64,000 nt of DNA, taken from contig JAACJP010000017.1 of assembly GCA_013368375.1 (NCBI GenBank), positions 620,001 to 684,000 of the forward strand. The letters are read 5' to 3'. The notes beneath the pieces were generated by a model, which did not search any database, had not been told where the DNA came from, and was given only the letters and a program-made list of their open reading frames with translations. The stretch's first letter is position 1, and the number at the start of each line of letters is the position of its first letter. This document shows positions 20,201 through 33,548 of the stretch, in pieces. The position numbers and the translations under genes were made by a program. Origin of the DNA: Tricholomella constricta (lineage: Eukaryota > Basidiomycota > Agaricomycetes > Agaricales > Lyophyllaceae).

Positions 20201-21052
20201 AAAAAAACAAATGCAGAGGAGAGAAGACAACGAGGGAAATACGGGAGGAAGAACAAATAGTCACCGAGGAAGGAGGAGCAGGTGGTAGTCGTGTACCCAT
20301 ATGAGATCGCCAGGGCGATAGATCTCTGCTATCCTGCGTGCAAAGGCGGCGTTCGCAGCCTCGTAGTACGGGTAGTGGGAATCGGCCGAGGCGTACTCTG
20401 TCGCGACATCCTGCCACAGGAGGTAGTGGAACAGCGGCCAAAGGGCTGCCAGCAGGCAGGCAGAGTCAGTATACGCATACAGGTGATACGGGAAGAATGA
20501 CGTGGACGCACTCTGCTTGCAGTACCCGTCGTAGTGACCATGTGCGACCTTGTCATCGAGCCACACGGGGACGTAGGTGATCTTTCGCTCGTCGTCGGGG
20601 TCGCTTTCCTTGGGCTGGTAGGCAGCGAGGGCGCCGTCAAGGGCGGCGCGGTCCTTTAGCGGGACGTTGTCCAAGGGGATGTGCTCGTTCGGGGTGGGGG
20701 CGAGTATATCGCCCGTCCAGCCTATGATGAGCTGCTCGTGGGTGGCAGCAAGGGACTGGATGCCAGAGATCATGGCGGCATGGCCATAGCGCGGGGCAAG
20801 GGTCCATATTGGGGGCTCGGGGTTGTGAGAGTCAGCAGGCTCGTTGGGGGGCGTTGGGGGCGGGGAGAGGACACCGGGGCGGGTGTTGAGGGTGGAGGTG
20901 ACGGGGAGGTAATGACAGACATGGAGGACGCGGCCGGAGAGCGGGATGTCGGCGTCCCTGTGCTGCTGCTCGAGGGCGCGGATGTCGGCGCGGACGGCGT
21001 CGAGGGAGATATCGTCGCCTTGGCGGATGTATGGTTCGGAGAAGGAGTCCAT
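17257..21052 (-). CDS. TPS2: Trehalose-6-phosphate phosphatase (GT20-like plus HAD domains)
   Basis: Dephosphorylates trehalose-6-phosphate in the cytosolic trehalose synthase complex; trehalose serves as stress protectant and reserve. Thirteen exons, high to low coordinate: 21052-20265, 20157-20016, 19954-19806, 19752-19641, 19578-19400, 19270-19015, 18934-18677, 18411-18239, 18174-17980, 17912-17845, 17787-17738, 17679-17608, 17541-17257. They total 2727 nt, 908 aa, close to yeast Tps2. The N-terminal two thirds form a glycosyltransferase-20-like domain (HDYHLLLLP, then the NTTSMEFV region). The HAD phosphatase motif FDYDGTL (about 625-631) spans the exon 7/8 junction, and GDDKTDEDMF near the C-terminus is the last HAD motif. 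All junctions are GT-AG and in phase. Confidence 0.93.
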
Positions 21053-22488
21053 GGCGAATAAATGAGAAGAGTTGATAATTGAGAGGTTATATTACAAATG
21101 GTTATCGCATCGATGATGTCGACTTTTCCGTCATGAATGCCGCATATGGAAAGTCCGATCCTCCATCATTCCGCCGACAACTCCCCCACGTGCGCCTCTC
21201 AACGGTCCGCCTCCCAATCCGTCCATCGTCCTCATCGATCTGCTTTCCACCATTCTCATGTGAATAGTTCACTCATGGTCCTGTGGTCGGTCCGGGGTAT
21301 TGCACGATGTAGCACACTTCAACTGTCCATCAAATGTACATATTCATTCAATTAACCTTCAACATTGTTGTTGCAGTCCACGACAGCCGAACGCAGACCC
21401 TGCGCCACCATGTCTTCTCCGCCAATCGTGCGCCGTCACAGCCACTGATCGTACAGAAAAGGACCGCACTCCCGCGTTACTGCATTGCCTGCCCCTCCGT
21501 GATCCCAAAGTTGATCGTTTAAAATAACATGACAAGGCAGAAAGCGTAGGTACAGCCCTGGGCCGCGCAAGGCCCACGCAGATGATATCCAAAATGCTTA
21601 GAGTAGAGAAAGAGTGCAACACCCTCCGAGTTTCACCACTAATGAGACGATAGCTTTGAGTGAGAATGCCAACGAGCACTTAGTACTACCCAGCGTGCAC
21701 TTCGCAATTTCGCAAGGTCCGCCTCACAGCCGGCCCGTGAGCTGCGCCACGTCCAGGGCAAGTGGGTATCTATGTGGCGGACTGGCTTACAACTCGAAGG
21801 TAAATTCGATGACGATTACGCCGGGGTAAAGGGGGGGAAGTGGGTTTAGGATTCCATTATCGAGGCCGGTACTCGGATTCTCAGGACTGGGGCGGCTTAC
21901 TTGGGTCGGATGAGCAGCCTGGGCTTTTCAAAACTCTGGGCTGGGGTCGTAGCTAAGACGGTCAGTTTCCCCAATCGCGAGGAGGGCAGGGAAGAGCATG
22001 GACCGATCTAGGATGCAAAGGTAGCCACACATGAGAGAAGTAGGATAAAAGTAGGTTTGGATCTTGATCCAATCTCGTTGCCGGTATTTACGGCTCGTCA
22101 AGCAGGAAGTGGGTAGCGCATATACAGGGCAATGATGTCTTTAGTTGGCGGCGCATGCAATTTATGAGCTGTGAAAGTCGCGGTGTAGGAAGCGCCAGGG
22201 GGATCCACAGAGTCCGGCGGTTCTGGCGACGATATGGCCATTTCCTTTGGAAGTTAGATTGAATACCAGGTTTGTGTCGCCTGGTGACCTTCAGGCTCCA
22301 GCTGCGGAGGAGAGGCACAGCCACGGTAACGAGAAATTTCGGGATCCGCCATTCTCTCTCCAGTAACCCTCACTCAACGCCGTACACCGTCGCCCACAGC
22401 GAGCAACGCACATTGACTGTCTACCTAGAGCGTCGTCTCCTAGTCAGCCGCCTCCTCCAAGACAGCACCTCTCACGGCATTCTCATCG
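21053..22488. other. Divergent intergenic region between TPP and PI4P 5-kinase genes
   Basis: 1.4 kb shared upstream region of two divergently transcribed genes. Only short chance ORFs are present and I see no RNA gene or repeat. Confidence 0.4.
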
Positions 22489-24895
22489 ATGCAGACTGTC
22501 ACGAGCCCACTCCGCACGTCGCAGGAGATCCACATCGTCACCGTCACCGAGGAGAACGTCGTGAGGCTCGAAAAGCGGCCGGCCGCGCAAGAGTCGTACA
22601 TTACTCGTGTTATGGCGGGGCCGCTGCCGCCGTCGCCGCCTGCCAGTGTCACCCATGGCGACGACAACGACGGCGACGACGACAACGCCGTGTTCTATGC
22701 CGAGCCGGAGCCCATCCCATGCCCACAGCCGCCGCTCCCGCCAGTCCCTCCACCACAACGCCTGCAACGCTCATCGACAGACACCAAGCCGTCCTCTGTG
22801 CGCACCGTCGTCGGCTATCCAGCCCATTTACCGTCTCCGCCGCCCACCTCTTTTAGCAAGTCCGCCGCCCACCTCTCCTCAGATGGCTACCTCCAGCCCC
22901 CGCCGCTATCCCTTCACCGCGACCGCCCTACCCGCCGCAACACCACCGGCTCCACCTCCAAGCCCGTGATCGCCCCGCCCCCGACGCCCTCCGTGGGAGA
23001 GCTCGAGGAGGACATCCAGTTGCATGCAGAGAACATCCGGCGGGAGCGGCTTTCGAAGCGCGCCAAGATGCAGCAGGCTGCCGAGGCAGAAGCCGCGCTG
23101 ACACGCAGAGAGTCCAAGGACGGGCCGAACATCGTCCTTGTGGGAAATCTTATCGGCGAGGGCCATGTCAACTACGTCCTCATGTACAACATGCTCACGG
23201 GTATCCGCATCGGCGTCTCGCGGTGCCAGGCCAAGATCAAGCGCCCGCTTACCGACGAGGACTTTACAGCGAAACACAAGTTCTCCTTTGATATCATTGG
23301 CAATGAGCTCACGCCCTCTGCAAAGTACGACTTCAAGTTCAAGGACTACGCCCCCTGGGTCTTTCGCTCCCTTCGAGAGGATCACTTTCATCTTGACCCC
23401 GCAGATTACTTGCTCTCCCTTACCTCAAAGTACATCCTCTCTGAGCTCGGCTCCCCCGGCAAGTCCGGGTCCTTCTTTTACTTCTCGCGAGACTACCGCT
23501 TCATCATCAAGACGATTCACCACGCCGAGCACGCCTTCCTCTTGCGCATCCTGCCGCAGTACTACGCGCACGTCCAAGCGAACCCGCACACGCTTCTCTC
23601 CCGCTTCTATGGTCTCCACCGTGTCAAGCTGCCCCGCGGCCGCAAGATCCACTTCGTCATCATGAACAACATTTTCCCTCCGCACAGGGATATCCACGAG
23701 ACCTACGACCTCAAGGGCAGCACCGTCGGTCGCGAATATCCCGAGGACAAGGCCCGTGAGAACCCTCGTGCGGTGCTCAAGGATCTCAATTGGATTCACA
23801 GGGGCCGTACGCTGGAGCTTGGCCCGGAGAAGCGCGCACTACTGGCGGAGCAGCTGAGGCGCGATGCAGAGTTTTTGAAGAAGATCAATGTGATGGATTA
23901 TAGCCTGCTTGTCGGGATACACAATATGCAGCGCGGGAACAGGGATAACGTCCGGCGGAACACTCTCAAAGTCTTTTCGGTGTGTATCCCTTCTCCCTTT
24001 TCTTGAAGACGTTGACGCATATCGGTCCCGCCTTCCCATAGCCGCACCTCCCGCACACTCCGCACCGCAAAAAGCCGATGGGCCACTCCCACTCGTATTC
24101 GCACCACTCCACACATTTGAAGGGCTCGCCAGAGGCTATGGCCATGCGCCACGCGCTCTACCGTGCCTCTGGCCCCGAACGCCTCGACGACAAAGAGCTT
24201 CCTGACGCGGCGGACCCCGAACCCGCGCCTGACACAGCACCTCCAGATGCTACTGCTACACTATCGGAGCGCAACGTCCCACAGTCACAGGCACAGACTC
24301 CAACACCGACACCGAGCCCGATGCAGGCGCAAACACTGACACATCGCCCCGTATCTTCCTCCTCGACGTCCTCGCACCAACGCTCACACTCCCACGCCCA
24401 CCCGCGCCCGCCATCCGTTACCTCCTCGCACCTATCCCTATCCCATTCGCACCCACACCCGCACCCACACCCGCATCGCACGTCTCACAAAGACCGCGAA
24501 CGCCGGGGCTCCGGCGACAAGGACAAGGACAAAGAAAAGGACCTCGCCGACCACTTCATCGACCGGCAGCACTTTGTGTTTTACCAGGACGAGGGCGGGC
24601 TGCGAGCGACGGACGACGGCAACGAGGACATGGATGTCATTTATTATGTGGGTGTCATTGATATCCTCACACCGTATGGCACCTTGAAGAAGCTGGAGAA
24701 TTTATGGAAGGGGCTCAAGGCGGATCGGGTGAGTTGGCTGTTCTTTTTTTCTGGTTTGAAGTTTCTGTAGCTGATGATGTGGTGCAGCACAAGATCAGTC
24801 CGATACCGCCGGCGGAGTATGCGGAACGCTTTTTGGGGTTTATGAAGGCGATTATGCGGGGTGAGGAGGGTGGGACGCGGTTCAAGGCGGAATAG
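22489..24895 (+). CDS. MSS4: Phosphatidylinositol-4-phosphate 5-kinase
   Basis: Makes PI(4,5)P2 at the plasma membrane, controlling actin and secretion. Exons 22489-23979, 24042-24728 and 24788-24895 give 2286 nt, 761 aa, all in phase. The N-terminal ~205 residues are Pro/Ser rich. The PIPK core starts near 210 ([20 protein letters not shown]) and contains [17 protein letters not shown] and [10 protein letters not shown] (phosphoinositide-kinase hallmark), then [10 protein letters not shown] near 469. [10 protein letters not shown] near 700 and [11 protein letters not shown] close the fold. A roughly 170-residue Ser/His/Pro-rich insert splits the catalytic core around the first intron. The start is the first ATG in frame. 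Confidence 0.92.
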
Positions 24896-26032
24896 AGGTC
24901 GCCAAACCCCCTTCCATCCCTACCTCGTTGGTGATTGCTTCTTCTCTCATTTTTTTTTTCGATTGCATCTTATTCTGAATCGCACGTTCTTGCTTCTTGC
25001 TTCTTGTTTCTTTGCCCTGCATGCAACCCCATTCATCCATCCCCATCGTCTGCACATTTCACATCTCCACATCCACATTCCCATCCTCATCCTGATTCCC
25101 GCATGTTCCCCCATTCGTTCGTCGCCCCGCATCGCATTGTGATTATATTCCCTCGCCCCCTACCCCACATCCACTCCGTGTGCATTTGCATTTACCGTGA
25201 CTTTGACCAACCCATGACGCAGCATCATCTACAGTAATACCTCCTCCATGCTTAATAATCTATCCATCCATCCACCGAACCCCGTCCCTGTCCCTGTCCG
25301 TGTCCTTCCCCTTCCCCCCATCACGCGCCGACATACATACACACATACACAAGAGATACACCCCCACCACACACACACACACACTCCTTTGATTCCCGTT
25401 CTTCTGCTTTCTCGCGTGTCCAACCAAACCCTTCTGCTGGCCGCCCCACACTCCTTTATCTTATTTTTTTATCTTTACTTCGCATCCCCAGCCTTTAGCT
25501 CCCTCCCACTCTCCCACTCTCCCACTCTCCCGCCTCATCTCAACTGGTCTCATCCATCGTCACCTCGTCAACATCATCATCATCACATCGTCATTCGTCA
25601 CCGGGCCTTATTCACACCACCTGAGTCTGCGTTTGCGTCTACCTACTACACCTTACTGCTATCATTTATTCCGCAACGCTCATTTTTCTGGTCTCTCGTC
25701 TCTCGCTTGTCTCGGTGTTGGTTGCACTATCTATCTATCATTACTCCCGAGTACTATTTATTTCAGATAAATGAAATACACAAACAACCGCGGATTGCAC
25801 CATTTCAGAGTTTACAATACGAGCCCAAACTTGCTTTGAAACTGGGCTTGAGAGCTCTCTCCACGCAAATAAGGAGGTCACAGATCGGATACTGGTTATA
25901 TCAAGTACATATACATGAGAAGGAAAGTATAAATACAATTGCCTCTAACAGTGATTATGCAGTGGGACGGGATAGGATGTAGGAAGGGAAGTGATAAGTA
26001 CAACATAGATTTAAAATGTATCCCTGATGACT
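24896..26032. other. Gene-free pyrimidine-rich region between convergent genes
   Basis: 3' flank of the PI4P 5-kinase gene and of condensin subunit 1. The plus strand is strongly C/T rich (about 24930-25700), with a CA-type microsatellite (about 25335-25384) and a CTCCCA repeat near 25505-25530. Long open frames here come from the skewed composition and have no protein-like features. Confidence 0.5.
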
Positions 26033-29000
26033 TCAGTCCTCGTACTGGTCATCATCGTTGTCCTCAATGGGCGCCGCAGCCGCCTTCCTGCTACGCGCTA
26101 CAGAAGGTTATCTGTTAGCCAAGACTATACTATGGGAGGATACAAAGGTAAACGCACTCTTCCTTGTCGCGGTCCCAGCAGCAGCGCGCTTCCGTGCAGC
26201 CGCCGCCTTCTTCTTACCCACGCGCTTCTCAAGTGCCTGGTCTTCCTCGCCCTGCGCGCGATGCTCCTCCAGGATCTGACAAGTATCGCATCAGCCCGCC
26301 TGAGCCAACTCAACAGGCCACCGAGCACAAAAACAAACTCACTTTCTCAAACTCGTCCAGGTCAGAATCGGGCTTGTCCTTTGATTTGTTGCTGCGCGCC
26401 TGCACATATTCACATGAGTCTCAGGTAAAGTAAATTCCATCGAATGGCCTGCGGGAAAGAAAACAACTTGCCTTGGCGAGGATCTCCTGGAAGCGCTCGA
26501 ACACTTGTTCCTCGTGCAGCTTGTCGCGGTAGAACTGCAGCCCTTCGATGAGCTTCTTGACCGACCTCTCGGACTTGAACGGGAGTAAGGATAGACAAAA
26601 CGCGATGTCGCGCCACTGGCGCGGCTCTTCTGAAAGCCGGAAGCGCTGGCAGAGCTTCTCGACGATGTTCTCGGCTTGCTTTTCCTGCAAAGCGAAGGAG
26701 GTTGAGCAGTCCGGCTGAGGGCGAGGAAAATGGCACGAACGAACCTTTTCGATGAAGGTAAAGATGTACTTGAGCGTGCTTTGGAAGACCTCTTCCTCCA
26801 CCGCGTGTTCGCCGGTCGAGAGATGGCTGATCACTGGTGTAGCAAGCAGCATGAATGATCAGAACCTCGAGAAATCCCACAAAGAGACACCTACCATCCG
26901 GAAGGTTGTTATAGATCGCATTTTCCTTGGTCGAGAGCTCCTTGAAGAACAGCTTCGCCAGATCTGCGATACGTGGCTCAGGATCCTCCAAGCACTTCGC
27001 CATCTCGCCCAGCTGGCCCTTGACCTTGATCATCCCATTCAAGATGAGATGCGTGAGCACCATGAGCGTGTTTTTCTTCACGACCAGGTCCTTGTCGGAA
27101 AGTCCCTTGTATAGCTCGTTGCTGTTCTCGTCAATGATGTTGCTAAACGAGACCGCAACATCCCCAAGCGCAATGACAATGTTGCTTCGGATGTTCGCAT
27201 CCCGTGAGGTCTCAAGGATCTTGAATAGCAGCCGGTGATGTTGGTCACAGAATTGAGAGCTGACGCAGAGGAATTTGCTGAAGGAGAGCGTCGCTGCTGC
27301 GCGTAACGTTCGGTTCTACATGCCTTATTAGTAAAGATCATTCGTCAAATATAACAGATAAGGTTCACCTTGAACTTGTGAGGGCTGCCGCAGATGTGGA
27401 CAAGCATGGGTCCGTAAACTGCGAGCAGAGAATGTTCACCATACAGGAGCTCGGTTTCGCGAACACCGGCAATCCTTTCGCCAATCTCATCTTCAGCATT
27501 GCCCGCGACTTGATCAAGGTCCTCTCCATCCTTGGAAGGTTGGTGGCCGCTGTTGTTACTAGCGGCCTGTTTTTCCGCTAAAAAATAGTGTTATCAATGA
27601 CTCCAGTCGATAGCAGGCGTCATGGATACCTACCAGCCTGTTTCTCGTCTTTCTGCCGCTTCCACTCTCGCTCCACCAACTCGAGAAATACGATCTGCTT
27701 GATCGCAACATGACCGACTACAAAGAGCAGTTGACTCAGCTCAAATGCGTCGCCAACGTCGGTTTCCTTATCCCCGCCTTGAGTAGATGCAGGGACAGTC
27801 GCAGTGTCGTCAGATCCTTGCGTCGCCTCAGGAGGATTGTCTTCGTCCATTGCATCAGGATCCTTCTCGGCCGGCTGTGATTCTGCATCGACCTTCGGTT
27901 TGCGATCTCGGTTAAACGCCCGGATGGTGAGCTTCTTGATGATATCGTTGCATAGCACATCAGGGTGCTCTCCTAATGCGTAAATAGTATTGATGGCCTG
28001 CTCTGCGAGACCAAACCAATCCTTGGATCGGCAGGGCATCCCGATGGCTGTTTGTAACTTGCTGAAGATGGGATTCTCCATTTCGAAACGCAGCGTCTTG
28101 TCGAGTAAAGAACCTTTCACCTTCTTGGCGCTCCCGTTCAATCGTTGCAATGCAACACAAGTATACCGAGAAAGCGTGAGATCCGCCTGAATTGAGTTAG
28201 CCCTTATTACACGGCTAGATAGAGCACTGTCCAACCTTCCCAAATTGCCCCAATCCCACTTTGAGCATGGTCTCGACTCGGTCGGTCAAGACACTTCGTT
28301 TGGCCAGCGCCAGCATTCCGAGAATAATAATGGCACCTCGCCGCTGGGGTTTCGGTAAGTGCTTGCTGGTGCCTGGGGGAGTGTTTGTCATCTTCAACGA
28401 CGCAAACACGGAACGGTAAACTTACTGTACACTTGCCAAAGCTTAGAGATAATATCTGGGTGGACTTGACCCTCATCCATCATTATTCTCATCATCTCCT
28501 CCAAGCTAGTCAACTCCGCTAGTGTTGCGTCGTAGGTTTGCCTTGATGGCTGGATCAAAGAAAGACATTAATGCATCGATAGAAAAACTCACTCAATCAT
28601 GTTCTTTGCAATGCGGTTGACTTGTTCCTTCGCTGAAATAGAGTTGTCGGGCAAGGGGTCAAAATACAAGCTCCTGTAGCAATCCAAGAGCCGAGAACGA
28701 ATTCCTTTGACCTCCTTGCCGTCCTCTGAAGTCGACGTGCTATTGTCCTTGGTCCAAATAAGATGTATCATCTTCTTAATACCAATCTACATGTTCCACC
28801 ATCAGACATGCTGTAGGATTGGAAAAAAGCTTCCGATCACCTTTGCACTCTCGAAGTGATATTCGTGAGACACTCGGAAGAACTCGATGGCTTCCTGGAC
28901 CTCGCCTTTGTGTGTCGACCCCAGCAATTCACCCATAATATTCATAGCGTCTTCGATCTGGCGGATGAAATTAAGGGCTTCAGCGTAGTACTTCTTGCGC

Positions 29001-31035
29001 AGGCGCAACTGCAAAATCTTGTCTCCTTCCAACGCTGCAAGCGCTTCTTGTTCACTGGAAAGAGCTGCAACGTCGAGCTGAGACTTGCGTGGACCAAATT
29101 TCGAGCGCTTCTTCAATTTCTTCTTTGGAGTACCTCCGTCGTTGTCTCCGTCCACAGACATGGACGGTTCGTCTTCTTCCGTATCACCACCCTCCTCGTC
29201 TTGTTCACCGTTATCTTCATCCTCCCCATCGACATCCATTTGGTTGTCAGATTTAGCCTTCGATCTGTGTGATGAGATTGATCAGACAAGAAAGTTGAAT
29301 ATGCGAAGACTCATCCGAACTACCTCTTTTTCTTTTTGGAAGATCCGCCCTCATTCGCTCCTTCTTGACCATCGCCTTCCCCTTCGTCATCTTCACCATC
29401 ATCTTCCTCGTCTCCATCCTCATTTCTCTCAACAGCTTTACCCATGCGGTCCTCGAACTTCGCCAGTTCCTCCTTGACAGTCAGATACTCCGTTTCGAAT
29501 ACGGCCATTTCCAAAAACCCTCCATGCATCAGTCCGTACGGGTGTGTTAACAATAGCCTCACCAGGAGAGCAGCTGCCCCTTTCCTGACGGTAGAGACCT
29601 TGTCCGACAACGCTGAGACCGCAACTCTCGTGATTGCAAGCCGCTGCTTTGGAAATTTGACTTTCAATTCACAAAGCTTGCACAGCACTTGCAGAACCTT
29701 CGCGCGGACATACGAAGCGAGGTCCATTATGCGTTCCAGGAGAAGGTCATAAAGTCCATTGATCTGCTTCTGGACCTGTCGCTGTTCTTCATCGACGCCT
29801 GTCGTTGCCAATTCCGTAATGAGGTAACCAATGACTTCGACTACGGCCACGCGCATTGGATAGGACTGTGGCATTGTACATTCAGTATTATTATGTGAGA
29901 GGCGATGCGTTTCTTACCTCCGAGTCAAGTTGCTCAAGTAGAAGACTGAGTTGCTTCAAAATTGACCTTGGCGCTAGCTCCGCGAACTTTACCAGGAATC
30001 TCGCAAACACTCTCGGTCCTTTCTGATCCTGGGCGTTGAAGCTTTTTGCAGCGATCTCGCGAAGTAGTTCATCACCAAGTTGTGCATGGTCGAACTCCTT
30101 CGCCAGGACCGTAAGACATTCAGCCATTGGCTCCGGAAGGTGTTCGTAAAATTGGAGGAATTGCATGATTGTAATTTGCGCCGCTAGAGAGTGTCCGTGA
30201 TGTTTGACTGCGAGACAAATGATTTTGTAAACCCCTAGTTTGATGTTATTCGATTTCATATACTGCTCGCTCTCGGCTACATGGTACGCGGGACGCGTCA
30301 TGCACCTGGGCGCCGGTTTAGCCAAATATCAAGGGCCATAGATGATAGGATACATACGTGATAAATGCCTCCCTCTCTGCTGTGGTCGTCCAGATCCTTT
30401 GTGTCTGGAGCCGAAGCACTTTGCTAATCAAAGCCAGCGTCGGGGGAATTTGGTCATTCCATGTCCATGTATCGGACACCCTGTTGGACGCTGTCCGCGA
30501 GGCAGCCTTTCCACCTGCTTTTCCACCTCTTCCTCTACGAGCTTTTGGGGGAGGAGGAGCACTAATGGCATCGTCGTCGTCCGATTGCTTGACTTTCTCG
30601 ACAGCCGAAACAAACCAATGCAGAAGGAATCCATAGAGTTCCAAAGGCAGCTTGTGCAGCATGTACCCCTGCTGATCACCTTGATCGATCTCCCTCATGG
30701 TCGCCTCTAATTCTGCTTGGAGGCCTGAGGAAATGGAGTCCAGCAGCTTGCTCATGATTGGGCCAGGGACGGCCTTGGAGTGCTTCAAGAGGCTCCGATA
30801 CACATCAAACACCTCTGGATCCGTTATCGCGTCGCTGGATTCCGCTACCGCCTCGACAGCAGCTGAAACGACGCTAGGCATAAACGCTCAGGACGGGATA
30901 GGGTCAACGAGAGCACCCACCTTCCAACAGACGCTCCGGGTCCTCCTCTTCCGGATTGTGCTCGTGCAGGATATCATAGTTCTCGTTCTCCTGGAGAGCT
31001 TGTATCTCTTCCTGGAGCTCGAAAGTGATCGCCAT
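26033..31035 (-). CDS. CND1: Condensin complex subunit 1 (CAP-D2/Cnd1 type)
   Basis: HEAT-repeat regulatory subunit of condensin, needed for mitotic chromosome compaction. Sixteen exons: 31035-30921, 30862-30358, 30305-29918, 29865-29324, 29264-28841, 28786-28593, 28541-28426, 28372-28236, 28186-27634, 27577-27369, 27315-26895, 26833-26745, 26684-26472, 26399-26343, 26275-26158, 26097-26033; total 4146 nt, 1381 aa. The conserved Cnd1 core in exon 11 includes VKKNTLMVLTHLILNGMIKV and EDPEPRIADLAKLFF. An acidic/basic low-complexity segment lies near the exon 4/5 junction and a basic tail ends in an acidic DNDDDQYED. The intron between exons 13 and 14 starts with GC rather than GT. Its upstream region (about 260 bp) is shared with the divergent BTB gene. 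Confidence 0.92.
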
Positions 31036-31294
31036 GGGTGTTGTAGTTCAAGTTTGATCTCTTCAACGCGTCCATCACGTGCAAGCACGGGATACGCGAC
31101 AATGTGACATTCACGCGTCGTCCACGTTCCAGCCGTCCAATCCCATCGATAGGCGCCTTTAGCGTCAAGATTATGGCTGCGACACGCGCAAGGAGGGATT
31201 TTTTCCTTCCTCACAATTCCAACTCACACTTGACACTTTATAAAGGATCTTCACTGTCGATTCACTCTTGAACACGCGATATCGTGCCTAAACC

Positions 31295-32094
31295 ATGGTC
31301 GAAACAACTGGAAACAGTAGTATGGACACGGCCTCTCCAGAGAGAGATGCTTTGTACTACTTGATGCCAATCACCATCCAGGTAAGTACTTCGGCAGCCC
31401 CGGTATCAGCGCGCCCACGGAGGTTTTCCTACGCTAGGTAGAGGACTGCCTCTTCAAGGTTCCGAGAAACAGCTTCATGCAAAACTCTCCCATCTTTCGC
31501 GACATGGTCTCGATTCCTCAAGGTTCCATCTCCTACGTTGAGGGATCCAGTGACTCTCACCCTCTGAAACTGGACGTCAACAAGGAGGATTTTCGGCAGC
31601 TCCTCAAAGTTCTATTTCCGCTGTAAGCCACTCGGAACTGTACAGGTATATCAAGATTCTGACAAGATCTTAGTGACATTCCACCAGGAAAGACAATGTC
31701 GAAGGACGGGTGGATCGCCGTTTTAAGGCTTTCGAGCATGTGGGAGATGGATAAAGTCAGGGAACTTGCAATAACCAATCTCACATCTTCTGGTATGGGT
31801 TCCGTCGAGAAGATCGTACTAGCGAAAGAGTTTCACGTCCCCCAATGGTTGCGCTCTGGGTATCAAGAGCTCGTCAATCGCCAGGAGATGCTATCCATGG
31901 AGGAGTCGGAGCGAATCAGTTACAAGTCTGCCACCGGAGTTTTCCAGGTTAGGGAATCCACGCGGAACAGAAACCAAGGATATTATGGGGGCATGGCAAA
32001 GGTACTGACTATTGAAGGGGTGTTTGAGGTTGAGCTGGCCATGGAGAAAGCGTATTATGAGACTTACGCAACTGGATCGAGTATCCAAGTATAG
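31295..32094 (+). CDS. BTB/POZ-domain protein
   Basis: Exons 31295-31381, 31438-31622 and 31674-32094 give 693 nt, 230 aa. Residues about 20-130 follow a BTB fold (VEDCLFKVPRNSFMQNSPIFRDM, then a loop, then FRQLLKVLFP), the usual first part of the agaricomycete BTB proteins with a helical second half. Such domains mediate dimerisation and often cullin-3 or chromatin interactions; the partner here is unknown. The gene is divergent from condensin subunit 1 and convergent with the PP2C gene, with 59 bp between the stops. Confidence 0.8.
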
Positions 32095-32153
32095 TATATG
32101 CTTTCATTACACATCAGAGGCTGTCAAGCACCTAATTCTAAAGTTTCGAGCAT

Positions 32154-33548
32154 CTACAAGCAAGTCAACGGACAGACGATGATAGTGGTGTCATCAACGT
32201 ATAAATCACTTTCCCCAGTCATGCTCAAGAGCTCTGGGGATAACACTTGCGTCAAGCGAGTGACATCCCGTCCACCAAGTATATTACCGAGGAGTTCGAC
32301 CGCCCGATTGTCATTCCATCTTGATTCAACCTCGTGATCAAAGACTTCCCCGAGGAACTGATGATCAAGGGGTTCATTAAGCAGACTGCACAAGGCGGCT
32401 GCAACATCTGCTGTATATGGCTTCTCTTTCCGAAAAAGATAGCGCCCTTCGATGATATTATTCACGCCGTCCGTATAGAGGATGAGGCTGGGCTTGTCGC
32501 ATTGGGACGAAAGGTCGATGTAGCGCACCTCGCTTGTGGCGGAGATGTATGGAGGAGAGTGGTTGTCGTTGGTGACGTCGTATAGAGGGAAATCGCCGTA
32601 TTTTGACGGCATCTTCGCGAATATTCTTGAATATTCAGAATGCATTTTGAATGAAAAATCTCCTAGAGCTTACAGATAAAAATAAAGTCAGATCAACTAA
32701 CGCATCGAGAAGGTGCAAGTAAGATCATACCTCTTGTCACACTGAGAATCCCCAGGACACGACTGTCCTTTATCACGTTTGGCTCCCATGAGGGATGAGA
32801 TAGCTTAACTCGCGCGTACTCAGAAGGCGTGAAGGTGTTGTGCAGGGTATGCAATTTTTGCCCAGTATTCCCGCCGCCTTGGTCGAAATTTAGCAAAACT
32901 AATGACAGCAGAATTCAGAACAGCTCAATCGATTGATAGCAGAGCCCATGAACCAACTGAGGAATCGCCAAGGCCTATCGCCCACAGATGTTTCTTGTGG
33001 CCATCAATCAACGCTGCTGCCAATGTGGTGCCAGCATAAGCGCGGCGGAAAATATCGCTATCAGGTCCGTTGACTAGTTTTCGAGCGAAGTCATCTTCAA
33101 ATTCTTCTGGTTTCGGGCAAAGGTTCTTGACAGCCTCGCCAATTTCATGATCGAACTTTTCAATCTGTGAGCGTAACAAGCTTGAAACTTCATCGGGGTT
33201 GACGCTAACAGAGCTTGCGAGCCGCAAACGTAGCGCATCTCGCAAGAAGGAAGGAAGATTATTTGCAGTATAATCTACTGTATCTGTCCCGCCATGACCT
33301 GTAATCCACGTATGCAGCAAACTTCAGAGCAATTCTTCGGGTCGCCAACGTAAAAAAGACGCACCGTCGAGCACAGCCAAAAATAGCCAAGGTGGTCCAG
33401 AAATATCGTCCCATTCCTGAACAACATACCTATCCTCATTAGCCTTCGTCGGAGTCGGCTGGAAGGACACTGCATGAATGCCGCCTGGGAAGGTCGTCGT
33501 GTCGCATTTCTGTAACAATGCAGCACGCGCGTCGTCGAGGGGCGACAT
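32154..33548 (-). CDS. PP2C-type protein phosphatase
   Basis: Metal-dependent Ser/Thr phosphatase. Exons 33548-33365, 33298-32954, 32898-32731 and 32668-32154 give 1212 nt, 403 aa. Motifs: ANEDRY (metal-binding), DGHGG at 61-65 formed across the exon 1/2 junction, AGTTLAAALI, VTRALGDFSFK across exons 3/4, LILYTDGV and a C-terminal YVDDTTIIV. The overall pattern resembles the fungal relatives of pyruvate-dehydrogenase phosphatase, but no mitochondrial presequence is evident, so the substrate is open. ATG at 33548 is chosen because the longer frame to 33566 starts with TTG. Confidence 0.87.

Noticed and set aside
25321..25400. Possible CRISPR-like or regulatory repeat
   Set aside because: It is a plain CA-type microsatellite in a eukaryotic genome; no spaced repeats.
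25248..25982. 244-residue plus-strand frame after the PI4P 5-kinase gene
   Set aside because: Pyrimidine-rich low-complexity DNA gives His/Pro/Leu/Ser runs with no domain; treated as 3' flank.
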